From positions 3,220,290 to 3,284,289 of the forward strand of contig NW_017804353.1 in assembly GCF_001625305.1 (NCBI RefSeq): 64,000 nt of DNA, in the 5' to 3' direction. The notes beneath the pieces were generated by a model, which had not been told where the DNA came from, searched no databases, and saw only the letters and a list, made by a program, of their open reading frames with translations. The first letter of the stretch is position 1; every line of letters begins with the position of its first letter. The position numbers and the translations under genes are program-made. Origin of the DNA: Branchiostoma belcheri. Taxonomy: Eukaryota > Chordata > Leptocardii > Amphioxiformes > Branchiostomatidae. Below are positions 1 through 15,013 of the stretch, piece by piece.

Positions 1-4234
<4,234 letters not shown>

Positions 4235-4334
4235 GAGAGAGAAAGACAGATGCTATGTACAGTAACCATATTAAAGTACTGGAGAAATTCCCCTAGCATA
4301 ATGAAAATGCGTAGAGCGAAGGGTTGGCCTTTAC

Positions 4335-4354
4335 AATAAAACTATTGAAATAAA
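4335..4354 (+). terminator. PTGES2 polyadenylation signals
   Basis: Two AATAAA hexamers (4335-4340 and 4349-4354) lie about 100 bp after the PTGES2 stop codon. Confidence 0.7.
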
Positions 4355-4359
4355 CCTGA

Positions 4360-5446
4360 ATGATACTGAACATATACCTAACTGAACATGTACTGCAGTG
4401 CTGTTTTCAGGTGCCACTTCCAAGATGACAGACTGATCTGATCATTATGCGATAAAAGTCAATTGCAATACACTGTAACACAAGGGAAAGGAGTAACTCA
4501 ATGGTTGACTCTGACCCCCGTGATCGGACTTGCACAGCGTGTCAGCTCATACCAGTTCACCAACCGATTAGGCCAAAAGGTCCAGGACCCATTGGGCCGG
4601 GCAGTTGGTGATGCTATATACTCGCTGTTCTAACATTGCTAACTACTGGATCAGCAATTTTCCTTCATGTTGAGATAGATTACGCATGTTTTTAAGGCTC
4701 ATTGAACAATGTACAACTATGAAATAAGAGGAACGAGATATGTACAGCTCTGCATGCAGAAAATGATGTGTATAGTGTAGCTCTTTCCAATTCTCAGGTT
4801 GACTTGTGATTCTCCATAGTAGCAGGGAGGTTGAATTTGCTTATCTTTGAGGGCTGAATGTCACATGTACATGTCAGAGTGTTGCATAAAGTTTGTTTTT
4901 TTAATATCGTTGTGTTGTGGACTCCTTCAGTCTTAGTGGATCCATCATACATACATTCTTACATCATTGTCTAAGTACTCTGAGACCTTGTATTAAACTT
5001 AACGCTTTAATAGGAAAGAAGATTCCCTTTCAAACCATTGTCAAACCGCGCGACGAACCCTAGAATGTTTTAAACATTTTGAAACTATCGGCTGGCACAG
5101 CCGAATAGTACCCGAATCCGCCGAACACCAGCCGACTTGGTGCCAAGCTACTCCCAACCATGGCTGGGTGCGTTCGGCTAGTGTTCGGGAGGCCAAATTT
5201 CTGAATGTGTGACGCACGGATGGACTATGCTATTAGCATCTAGGGGTGTTCATGCTTCATTACTGAAGTAACACTGCGCACACCTTTGATGATTTAATTC
5301 ATGTAATCTGCCGACGTACGTAAGAACCAGACAATCGTTGTGGGCGTAAAACATAACACTCGGAGAAAAAAAGGAAACAAATTGTGTTGAACGTTACGTT
5401 TGATACGATAATTTTGGGTCAACAAACTGCCGATTACGCTAGTAGG
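4360..5446. other. Intergenic, PTGES2 to lectin 1
   Basis: No convincing gene. It contains an imperfect inverted repeat: CCGAACACCAGCCGA near 5120 pairs with TCGGCTAGTGTTCGG near 5175 (14 of 15 positions), around a ~40 bp loop. The first ATG of lectin 1 follows at 5447. Confidence 0.6.
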
Positions 5447-8229
5447 ATGGAAGAAAACGTCTACAAGGAGGCCTGTAGGGTCTACAACTCCAGCAACGGG
5501 GAGGCCAGTAATGACTACGAGGAGGCCTGTACGGTCTCTCCGCCGAAGGTCTCTCCGCCGAGGATAGGGAAGGCTCCTGGCCCGAACCCAGCACCAAGTA
5601 TGTCAGGGGTTTCAGGAGAGCCAGGTGAGGTTCTCTGTATTGTCAAAATAATCCAGAAGGAAAGAAGAGTTTTTACAGATCCGAGAGACGGTAAGAGATT
5701 AAGTCTGCATAATATAAAACAAGGCAGAAATTTTGTCGACTTTCCTATTCCATAAGCGATACTAAATCATCAGATCAATACATGACCATATTGAATGAAT
5801 GAATGAAAGACCTTTGTTGTACGTTTGTGCTCTAACAAGCTAAGAACAGGTCATGAATAAACAGGGGAAAAGAATACAGCAATAACACTTAAACTATACA
5901 TACTGTACATCCTTTAGGTTCGTCCGAGTCTAACGACAAGCGCCAAGCCGCCGACCCCGGACCTGCCTCTGCTGAGACCGCTGGGTTCGGTATGAGCAGC
6001 CCTGGTCAGTCCCGAGTCTGGACCAGCGCCATGTTGAAAACCTACGCTGTGGTGACAATGGTCCTGATTTGCTGTCTGCTGGGAGTTACCATCTTTCTGG
6101 GTATATGACTTATTTTCCAAAATTGGCTGGTAGAAAATGATAGAGAAGGAACCTTATTTAACTGATATTTTCGGTTCTCTTTCCTATATTTTCTATATTT
6201 TCTACCTTACACACAGTCCTTGTGTCTTCACACAGCTGTGACGGTGTCTGACCTGAAGCTAACAGTCAGGAAGCTCGACCAGAAGACAACTGATGATCTG
6301 TCGGGCCTGAAACTGGCATTCAACAAGGTCAACAAGAAGGCAGATGGAATCCTGGCAAACGTCTCTGAATGGATGCAACAGGTAAGAAGATAATGATCAC
6401 GTTTCTCTTAAAAAAAAAACTGAAAAAATCATTGAAACCTTTCAAGCAATTTGTGGGGTTGACAAATTTCTATTGAAAAAGTAACTGTTAATGTCAAAAT
6501 TCCCAGGCTGCAGTGACATGTTACCGTTGGTTGGCATGGTATTTTGACCTATTACAAACAAGTGACGCATTTATATATGATAGTGAACGTTATCCATGCA
6601 TTGCTTCCAACCATTTTGAAACTTAATTAACATTTGATTTACAGGCAATGGAAAAGGACGTGTCGGAAAGGCTGGTTGGAAGTGAGAAAGCTCTGACCCA
6701 CCTATCAGGTAGGAAACTTTAAGGCGTGATTTTCTTTGTCATGTTTCCATCCCTTTGCCGAGTACATCAGTCTTTTGGTGAAAGTCGATAACTTTCCAAT
6801 AAGTCATGAAAAGGCCATTTGGGCTGGGAGGGCTGTAGTTGCAAGACACAACAATAAACTTTCATTCCTTCATTCTTTCATTCATTCGTTAATTTATTAG
6901 TTCGTTTATAGATAAATAGAACTGGACGCAAATTATATCCCAAGAAAAATTAATTTTTGCTTAGGATAAGTATGAAGGGGTAGAGAATGGTATGGCTCAG
7001 AGTTATTAGGGAAATGTACAAATTGTGCATGTGTGTTAATTTATAGTATAGAGTTCAGCATACATATTGGGCATACACGGAAGTCTAGCTTGTGATGATA
7101 ATATAATCATTATCTTCCGAAATTGCATAAAACTGGCCGTCTAAATGAGCATTAAATTGTGATACTGTTCATACGTATAGTGGATCACTTAAAGATAATA
7201 GAATTACGTTCAAAGACAGTAACAAAATGCATGTACAGTTCTAATGGTGTAGGATTTGTATTATTGAAAACAATATGTCAAAACCTTGTTTTTTTATCAG
7301 GGACATGCCCGGGCAGTTACAAGAAATACCATGAAGTCTGCTACAAGGCATTTTACATTCGGAAGTCATTCTCCGAATCGGCCGAGACCTGTCGGGCTGA
7401 CGGAGGCACCCTCGCCATGCCCCGCGACGCCGGTACCGACGACTTCCTCGTCTCCCTGGTGAAACCGGCATTCGACTTCAGCTATTGGATCGGCTTACAC
7501 CAACAGGAAGACAGCTGGGAGTGGATAGACGGCACCGCTCTCGGGACCGGCTACAACCGGTGGGGCGACAATGAACCGAACGACGTTAGGTATAGGGGAG
7601 ATCGGTGCGTCTTGTGGTTCAAAGGAAAGGTTTGGTATACTTGGTCCTGTGACAGGAGGGTGCGCTTCATCTGTCAAGTCCCACCGGCAGGTTCGTTTTA
7701 TTTCACAAGGTTATACCTAAGTTTTTTTCTTATTGTTATTTCGTTTGTTTTAGGAATAATTTGTATTAATTTTATTCGCACAGTTATTAAAAATAAGTTA
7801 AAAGGGTAATTAACAAATTACATAAAATGAATTACACACAACCAATTGTAAATGACATAAAAACAGGAAGATAATACAAAATATTTTATAGACATACTGA
7901 GTAGACAGCTTGCTACGAAGGATATGAAACCAGTTGTCCTTAAGTCTATTGTAGACAAATTACTTTCTTTGCACTGACTTTACTCAGAGAATATTTCGTA
8001 TCAAATAATAAATCTTGATAAACTTCCTCATTACTCCTCCCTTGTTCCATCATCATGTCGGTGAACATAGCCAAACAGGTAACGAGGCAAGGACAAGTGA
8101 GATGGAGAAGTATTGTTTCGCAAACTAAAGGCAAATAAACAGAAAAAAAGCTGAGAAATTACCAATAAAAGTTATTCACGAACCCAAACTTTTGATTTTA
8201 TCTTCCCTTCAGCTAAATCAGACAAATAA
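5447..8229 (+). CDS. C-type lectin-like type II membrane protein 1
   Basis: Exons 5447-5624, 5918-6100, 6236-6381, 6645-6708, 7301-7690, 8213-8229; phases agree (325 residues). Order: a tyrosine-containing N-terminal cytoplasmic tail (MEENVYKEAC...), a single transmembrane segment (YAVVTMVLICCLLGVTIFLG), a heptad-like stalk (LKLTVRKLDQKTTDDLSGLK), then one long-form CTLD. The CTLD has six cysteines (GTC, HEVC, AETC, GDRC, WSC, FIC), WIGLH and an EPN motif (DNEPND). The usual WND calcium motif is replaced by YTW before the fifth cysteine, so calcium-dependent sugar binding is doubtful. The last exon adds only AKSDK and a stop; the homologous last exon in the third copy supports it. The start at 5447 is the first ATG in frame and matches the paralogue. 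Likely a cell-surface recognition or adhesion receptor; ligand unknown. Confidence 0.88.
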
Positions 8230-8992
8230 CCGGACGCCCATATATTAGGAAGCGGCCCCGGCTACAGTCGTGAAACATGGGTTCCGACATCCGGATGCGA
8301 AGACGACTTAGATGTGGCTGAAACGCCACATGTAGAATCAGCCAACAAGCTGAGACAGGTTTATTTTGAATATTGGAAACCCCCAACCACAGACGAGAAG
8401 ACCGGGTAGCCATGGTCGGCTGTGTGGCAGGGGCTTAGAGAGCATAGAGGCAAAACATTAAGACACTTGAAAAACACAAATATTGAGTATGATGCACAAA
8501 GATGCTTATCTAAGGAAATGAGCTGTGAGCTGCGATCATTTAGAAATTATTTTGGTGTAGTAGATCTTAATTTTAAAGATTTCATCAAAACAGGTGCAAA
8601 CTTGAATTTGTGTAAGCGTATCCAGACAAATACAAGAAATAGAGAAGACAAATAAACATGACCTTTGACAAAAGCGAATGTACGACAGTCTTGTAAACTT
8701 AATTGGTCTGCACGTCACGCGAGCGGCTGCTTGGTACAAATGTGAGGGAAATAAAAGCCTCCGAGCGGCTCAAAGTTGGAGTTCTTTGCGTCGACGTCTT
8801 TCTTACAAAACCCCGTCTGTCTAGATCTCTGTTGATGTAATCCACGATATCCATGTAATCTTTTTGAACATGAAACCATAGGATCAATGAAGGCGTAGAA
8901 CATAGAAAAAAGGCATAAGTTCTGTTGAACGTTTGAAACGCTACATTTCGGGTAAACAAGTTGGTGGCGAGAAGACGGCTACCTGCGCTGCG
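8230..8992. other. Lectin 1 3' UTR and spacer
   Basis: The first ~150 bp is alignable with the 3' flank of the third lectin copy (shared AAGACGACTTAGATGT at 8299 and 25748), so it is probably 3' UTR. No further gene seen before lectin 2. Confidence 0.6.
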
Positions 8993-10725
8993 ATGGAGGA
9001 AAACGTCTACAAGGAGGCCTGTAACGTCTACAGCACCTGCAGCGATGATGCCAGCAACGTATACGAGGAACCCTGCACGCTCTCTCCACCGACAGTTTCG
9101 GCTGTGAGGAGGGCTCCTGGCCTGAACCCCGCACCGGGAGCCTCAGTCGTATCTGGAGAGACAGGTAAAGTTCTCTGCAGTAGTCCAGAAGCAAATAGGA
9201 TTTGATAATTGCTGGCACCAGAGACACTGAGAGGCCAGGTTTGCTTGAAACGCCGCAATGTGTTTTTTCCACTTTTCTAAATCTAGAGTGCTTGGCGTTA
9301 GAAACCTGACCATACTGTTCATTGTTATCCTCTCGTTTTGATCTTTAATCTCTGTCCGGGCGACAGTCTCGATATTTCTCTACATAAACCCATGATACTG
9401 ACTACATCCTTCAGGTTCGTCCGGGCCTAAGTCTAACGACAAGCGCCAAGCCGCCGACCCCGGACCTGCCTCTGCTGAGATCGCTGGGTACATCCCAGGG
9501 GTCGGTATGAGGAGCCCTGGTACTGGTCAGTCCCGAGTCTGGACCAGCGCCACGTCGAAAACCTACGCTGTGGTGACCACCGTTCTGATCTGCTGTCTGC
9601 TGGGAGTTACCATCTTTCTAGGTGATGTTTCAATTTTTACAAACCTTTTCCATACGTAGATAATGATACAGGCAAAAAAATTACCGGTTCGTTTTCCTCC
9701 ATATCATGGAACCCTCGTGCCTTCACGCAGTTGTTACTGTGTCGAACCTGAAGCTGTCATTCAACAAGCTGGACAAGAAGACAACTGATGATTTGTCGGA
9801 TCTGAAGATGTCAGTCAGCAAGCTAGACAAGAAGACAGCCGGAATCCAGGCAAACGTCTCAGGGTGGATGCTACACCAACAGGTGTGAAGAAGATTCTAT
9901 TCATTAAACAGCTTCATAACATAGATGGAAGGTTTAAAGGATCTTGGAGGATTGACAATTTTTATCGATATGTTAACGAATTTGAATCGTTGGTATGGTA
10001 ATGTGACTTATCAAAATTAAGGAATTCAAATGACATTGCTTCAATCCATTTTGAAACATGATTTTCAAGCAAGGTATTTGATTTACAGGCAATGGGGCAA
10101 ACAGAAAACGTGCCGGAAAGGCTGGTTGGAAGTGAGAAAGCTCTGTACAACGCTACGTCCAACATCACTGGTAGGAAATTTTCGGTCATAATATGATCAC
10201 TGGAATTTTCTTAGTCCCATGTCCATACCTCTGCCGAATGTATCATTCACTTGCGACCATGATTTTGCCTCTGGGTCTTAACATATCATGATTTACGTTA
10301 ATTTGAAAGGTATGTCAATATATATATATCTTTCATATCATATTTTTTAGCGAAATGTCCCAACGGTTACAAGAAGTATCTTGAATTTTGCTACAAATGC
10401 TTTGACGCCAAGAAGACGTTCTCCGAATCGGCCGAGACCTGTCGGGCTGACGGAGGCACCCTCGCCATGCCCCGCGACGAGGGCATCAACGACTTCCTCG
10501 TCTCTCTAGATGAGATTGGCCGCCGTTGGTTCGGCCTGCACCGACAGGAAGACAAGTGGGAGTGGATAGACGGCACCGCTCTGGGGACCGGCTACAGCGG
10601 TTGGGGAGAAGGAGCTAGTGAACGTTCTATGGAATCGGGACGTTGCGCTATGTACATGCTCAAGATGTGGTTTGGCCATGTTTGTGACACCAAGGCACGT
10701 TCCATTTGTCAAGTGAAAGCATCAG
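8993..10725 (+). CDS. C-type lectin-like type II membrane protein 2, 3' end missing
   Basis: Exons 8993-9164, 9415-9621, 9731-9882, 10089-10170, 10351-10725, in the same phases as lectin 1. The tail repeats a tyrosine motif (ENVYKEAC, then SNVYEEPC). The transmembrane segment is YAVVTTVLICCLLGVTIFL. The stalk has two LDKKT heptad blocks and the sequons NVS and NIT. The CTLD keeps WFGLH, WEWIDGTALGTGYSGWGE and ICQV, but both EPN and WND calcium motifs are gone, so a protein or non-canonical ligand is more likely. No short terminal exon like those of the other copies is visible: 46 bp past the CTLD the sequence runs into a truncated MITE. Without splicing, the frame ends after 10 more codons (stop 10755-10757). 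Confidence 0.85.
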
Positions 10726-10771
10726 GTTCGTTCTATTTTACAAGCTTAAGCCTTTGATGCTTTGTTTTACT

Positions 10772-10816
10772 CTCCAAGCAGAGGTTGTGGGGGAATGATC
10801 GTTAGCTTTTTATAAG
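10772..10816 (-). mobile_element. Truncated CTCCAAGCAG-type MITE end
   Basis: CTCCAAGCAGAGGTTGTGGG and the next 25 bp are the near-exact reverse complement of the right end of the complete element at 24769-24920. The other end is missing. Confidence 0.8.
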
Positions 10817-11644
10817 GGCCAATGCTCTAGAACACGCTTATTTTGTAAAAGCGCGCTTTTGACGCGGGGCGCTTCCGCCGTGAAAACACCCTTTACGTTT
10901 GCGCGCGTAGTAAAAACATGGCTCGGTGTTTCCTTTTGAAGTTTGGCATGCTAAAGGACAAGGCTTTGACGAGTCCGACCGTGTTCAAAATTTTTGTTAG
11001 AGATGAATAAAAGTTGTAGTAGTTGTGCGTTGAAATCTGCTAATTTTACGGCCATGTTTGTACGGTTGCTTTCGGCAGATAGGATTGATGATCCCTCTTG
11101 AAACTGTGTGTGCTGATTCCCTAAAATCTGAGCTTTAATTTGATATATAGATTGATACCGTTTTTAATGGGAGAGAGCGCAGAACCAAAATAGACGAGAT
11201 GAACACCATTCAAACCGCAGCGCCCTTTGTGTTCCATGGTGGAACGCGGTCGTTCAGCAGCAACCGTGCGCCACATGTACTGTTAGTATCGCTGTAGTAG
11301 ACAAGTTAAACCATGGTTAAACGTAAAATCCTCGGTATAACAAGTCTAGGCTTCATCACTACATATGTCTACTGTTTCACAAAATGTTTATGACTGGCCG
11401 CACCGACGTGAATGAAGTGAAGGTGACCCAAGGAACGAATCGCATTATACGTCCATCTGACATTGAACCTTTCATGGCTATGCTGTTTAAACTAAAATAT
11501 ATGTTTCAAACATACGTTGGTGACAGATACGGAGAAGGAAGGTACCAATGTGAGTTAACCGTGGTGTATAGGGACATGTATAAGGACGATTAGAATGCCA
11601 ACATTCAATACAGTATGTCGTCTGATTGCTCTCAGCCGTCTTAT

Positions 11645-11815
11645 AATTGCGTCGGGGCTGTAGACTGCGTTGGACTTTAAAATGCGTCGGACCTTATAAT
11701 TGCGTCGGGGCGTACAAACGCGTGAGGCCTTACAAACCCGTCGGAGGTCTTTCAATGCGTCGGACCGTAGACTGCGACGATGATTAAGTCCTTATCTAAA
11801 CCTGCGACGAGGATT
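11645..11815 (+). repeat. Degenerate ~18 bp tandem array, GCGTCGG core
   Basis: GCGTCGG or close variants (GCGTTGG, GCGTGAG, CCGTCGG, GCGACGA) recur about nine times, mostly every 17-19 bp, separated by AT-rich words such as ACCTTATAATT and GGCGTACAAAC. Confidence 0.75.
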
Positions 11816-12033
11816 AACCCTTTTCACACCTAGTTAACACCGAGATGTGTATTCAATACAATCTGTTAGTCTACAGACTTCTAGATTTTCTGAACTTTCA
11901 AAAAAAATGTACCGGTTACTATTGAATTTAAAAACACAATGTATGTAGCAGATGAAGTAGATTGAAGCTTTGTTAAACTTTGTTACAAATTCTTTGCATC
12001 AAATGAATTTGACATTGTGTATATTTTCTCATC

Positions 12034-12071
12034 TTCACACACACACGCACACACACACACACACACACACA
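12034..12071 (+). repeat. (CA)n microsatellite
   Basis: Dinucleotide run with one CG interruption. Confidence 0.95.
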
Positions 12072-12750
12072 TTTCATGTTCTTATTCACTTTTTACTTCC
12101 TTCACTTTAATAGATTTGAGTTTTATGAACTGAAGATTAAAAAATGGCCCCAAAACTATATGGAGATATGTAACGTGTATAAGAATTGGGCCTGTTATAT
12201 GACATTTTTTCCTGACATTTTGTTTGTTTTCTTCAGCTATAACTTAGGTCTGTGCCAGTATAGTGGTATTTGCCATGTAGGTTGGTTTATATCTCTTACT
12301 AGACTAATCTGTGTATTGGTTGGTCGAAGGTAATGTATTTGTAAATCTGTGTGTAAAATTTTTGTCAAAAAAAGACTGATACAAAAAATACTGGGGGGGG
12401 GGTTCTGTGTCATTTATGTAATAAGGAATTAGACCTATTGTATCTATATAGGGGACAATGTACTATGTAAAAAAAAGCACTGAGTAAGACCCTTTTTTTA
12501 GTAATAGAAAGAGAGAGACGTTAGAGAGTACAAATGTACTGTAGAAGATAGTAGAATTCGGCAAAAATAGGGTCTGGCTAGCCAGGGGATTCATCTCAGT
12601 GTAGGAAGGCAAATAAATGCTATGGTGGCTACTTGCAGTACTAGTAATCTCCCTATTTGTATTGTGGAGACTACAATTTGTGGGGGTTATAGGCATTGTG
12701 GTTTGGGCACTAACAAATTACCCTTCGCTATTTTCTAGGTGTTGGGTAAC

Positions 12751-12852
12751 CTCCAAGCAGACCTCTTCAGGGGTAAAACGCTATGATGGCCAGGCCATGG
12801 TAGCAAGTTGGCCTGTTGTATAAGGAACACCAACCGAGTGTCTTGCTTGGAG
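12751..12852 (+). mobile_element. CTCCAAGCAGA MITE, 102 bp
   Basis: Starts CTCCAAGCAGACCTCTTC and ends TCTTGCTTGGAG, inverted ends of ~11 bp. No coding capacity. Same family as 23750-23841, 24769-24920 and 61537-61664. Confidence 0.75.
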
Positions 12853-12861
12853 ATTAGGTGT

Positions 12862-12993
12862 AGGGTAGGGCAACAGCTTCTGAATAGGGTAATCACAAAG
12901 AGGAAAGGGTAGGGCAACAGGTACTGAAGAGGGTAACCACAAAGAGGAAAGGGTAAGGCAACAGGTACTGAAGAGGGTAACCACAAAGGAAAT
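12862..12993 (+). repeat. 44 bp minisatellite, 3 copies
   Basis: AGGGTAGGGCAACAG, then CTGAAGAGGGTAACCACAAA, repeated three times with a 44 bp period, directly after the MITE. Confidence 0.85.
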
Positions 12994-12999
12994 GAAGAT

Positions 13000-15013
13000 G
13001 GGCAACAGGCCAGATCACATTGGAAGGCATGTATAGTACATCTGGGAGGGGCAATCTCACTTGTCTCAAGCATTGTTAATGACCTTTGTGGCTAAGTGTA
13101 AATCTACCATTGCCATTTCAAGACAACACAACAAAATTCCGTTTAATGGTCTTTATTCGGAAATCAGCAAAGAATGTCTTGCTCCTCAAGGTTGAAAAGT
13201 TGAGGTTCAACTCGAAAAACAGCTCCTGTCAAAATGGATTCAAATGCATGCTCAGCATTGCCAAGGTGGTTTGATTCACCCTCCTTGTTATTGCTAGCAA
13301 AACCCTGGTCTTTCTAACAAGGTATTCATATAACATAACCTCACAGTCACAACAAGGCTTGGAATACACATATCAGGCCCATGTATATGGCAGTGAGTAA
13401 ACTTAACATTACAAAAACTTACAGCAGCATATATACTTGTAAATGGACTGTAATCTTAATCATTTATTTACTAGAGAATCTACGTTATAACATCTAGTAA
13501 CCAAAATATGCTATATAAACTCTGGGTGTGTCCCCTTTATCGTATTCCATGCCTAAGACCTTCTGTTCTTTGACAAGGAAATACGAAGATCGCATCACCC
13601 CAGGTACAGTGAAGGGTACTTGGAGCCAGCCAAGTCCACAATCCTGCACCTATACATATCTTATGTCTCACCTATATGTAATCTTAAGTCTACATTCATC
13701 CAAAGCTTCCTCGCACAACCTTAATTAAGAGCTGTATGAACAGGAGGAGCACTGTCACTGATGTGACCAATCCACTTACAGAATGCACCATTACAACTCG
13801 TTCACTTGTTTGTTTTGCATGAAGTGCCAGCTTCATATTTAACAAGTAACTGAAATGGTCGCTCAACTGTTGCCAACGTAACAAAACAAAACAAATCTAA
13901 ACAAAAACTTGTAAAACATACAACAAAAGGTCAGTCTGCGTATCATACCTGGAAGCTTTACCGCCCTCGGAGCTTAGCTTTCCACAGAGACCTGCCATGT
14001 GATATTGCATTTGCGTTGGCAGTTTGGCCACTAATTTTTTAAACATTTTAAATTATCTCAATGCTGTACACTGACAACTATGTCAAGACATCACATGAGT
14101 TTTTAACACTATTTTGGCAGTTTGCACTCTTAGCTGCCTTTTTCACTTGTCCGTTCATGGACCAGAGCACTAGGGTATATTGCAAGTATCAAATCATCAA
14201 TGCTTGGCTACAGCAAGTTACCAAAGAAGCTTACGTCTCAGTCAGACAATATTTTGTCTTATCACTTTTCAGCTGCCACTCTTTAGCACTTCCTTCGTAA
14301 TCTAACCTGAGCATGTCATGACCAATCTCAACTTCGCTGATTCAACACTGTCCAATCACAGCCTTTCACATTGACCTATCACAGACTCTTACATAACTCG
14401 AACACAAGTCTTTCACATTGTCCAATCAACAACTGCCTTTTAGACTGTCCGAACAGTGTCTTTCAGACTGTCCAACCAGTGTATTTTCCCAAAGAACCTT
14501 GTTACCGAGGATACTCTATGACTTCACTTCTCTTGTGGCTGAGGCGGTACAACTTCTTCTTGACCAGCTTGTAGCCAGAGCTCAGTGTGACTGTTTTCTG
14601 TCCGGAGCACCCAGAGAAAGGGAGGAGCGCCTGTAGGGAGTTCAGCCACGCGGCACGGTCTCTTCTCAGGGTCAGCGTAAGCTCGAACGTGTTCACAGTG
14701 TCTGGGTCGTAGTTCACCCGACCGAATTGTGTCTGTCCACATCAGTAGCCATTCATGCAGGTCGGGGGGGGGGGGTCTCATCCTACAGTTCCTGTCATAG
14801 AAGTACATAAAGTATGGCATTCAATTGAATTGTCGACAATACCTGCATGTTTGTAGACAAGTTTCTGTGTGGATTATGCAATCTAATCATTGCCTAAGTT
14901 GTCATGAGGTGACAAAAAGAACAACCAATGATGAAAACCAATAATGATTATAAAGATTATAAAAATGCCTGATAACAAAGCCTTATGAGGATAAAAAAAA
15001 ACAGTTTCTAACC
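13000..15013. other. Spacer downstream of the mobile-element gene
   Basis: Mostly featureless. 14340-14480 holds degenerate repeats of CTGTCCAATCA/CTTTCAGACTGTCCAA type. 14502-14820 on the minus strand is coding-like (next entry). Confidence 0.5.
14502..14720 (-). pseudogene. Coding-like fragment, unrecognised
   Basis: A minus-strand frame reads NYDPDTVNTFELTLTLRRDR then AAWLNSLQALLPFSG to a stop at 14502. Its synonymous positions are GC-rich, unlike the AT-rich flanks, which suggests a former exon. I do not recognise the family, and no splice context proves it is used. It may be a relic of another gene carried by a transposon. Confidence 0.3.

Larger units (their letters stand above)
10817..12750. 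other. Repeat-rich spacer without clear gene
   Basis: An open frame at 11384-11593 has no recognisable motif or splice context. A degenerate short tandem array (11645-11815) and a CA microsatellite lie here. I see no supported gene. Confidence 0.55.

Noticed and set aside
11384-11593. 69-residue frame with a Met start
   Set aside because: No recognisable motif, no splice or promoter context, and it abuts a degenerate repeat; a chance frame cannot be excluded.
12463-13073. Several frames around 12463-13073
   Set aside because: They overlap a MITE and the 44 bp minisatellite and show no protein family features or splice sites.
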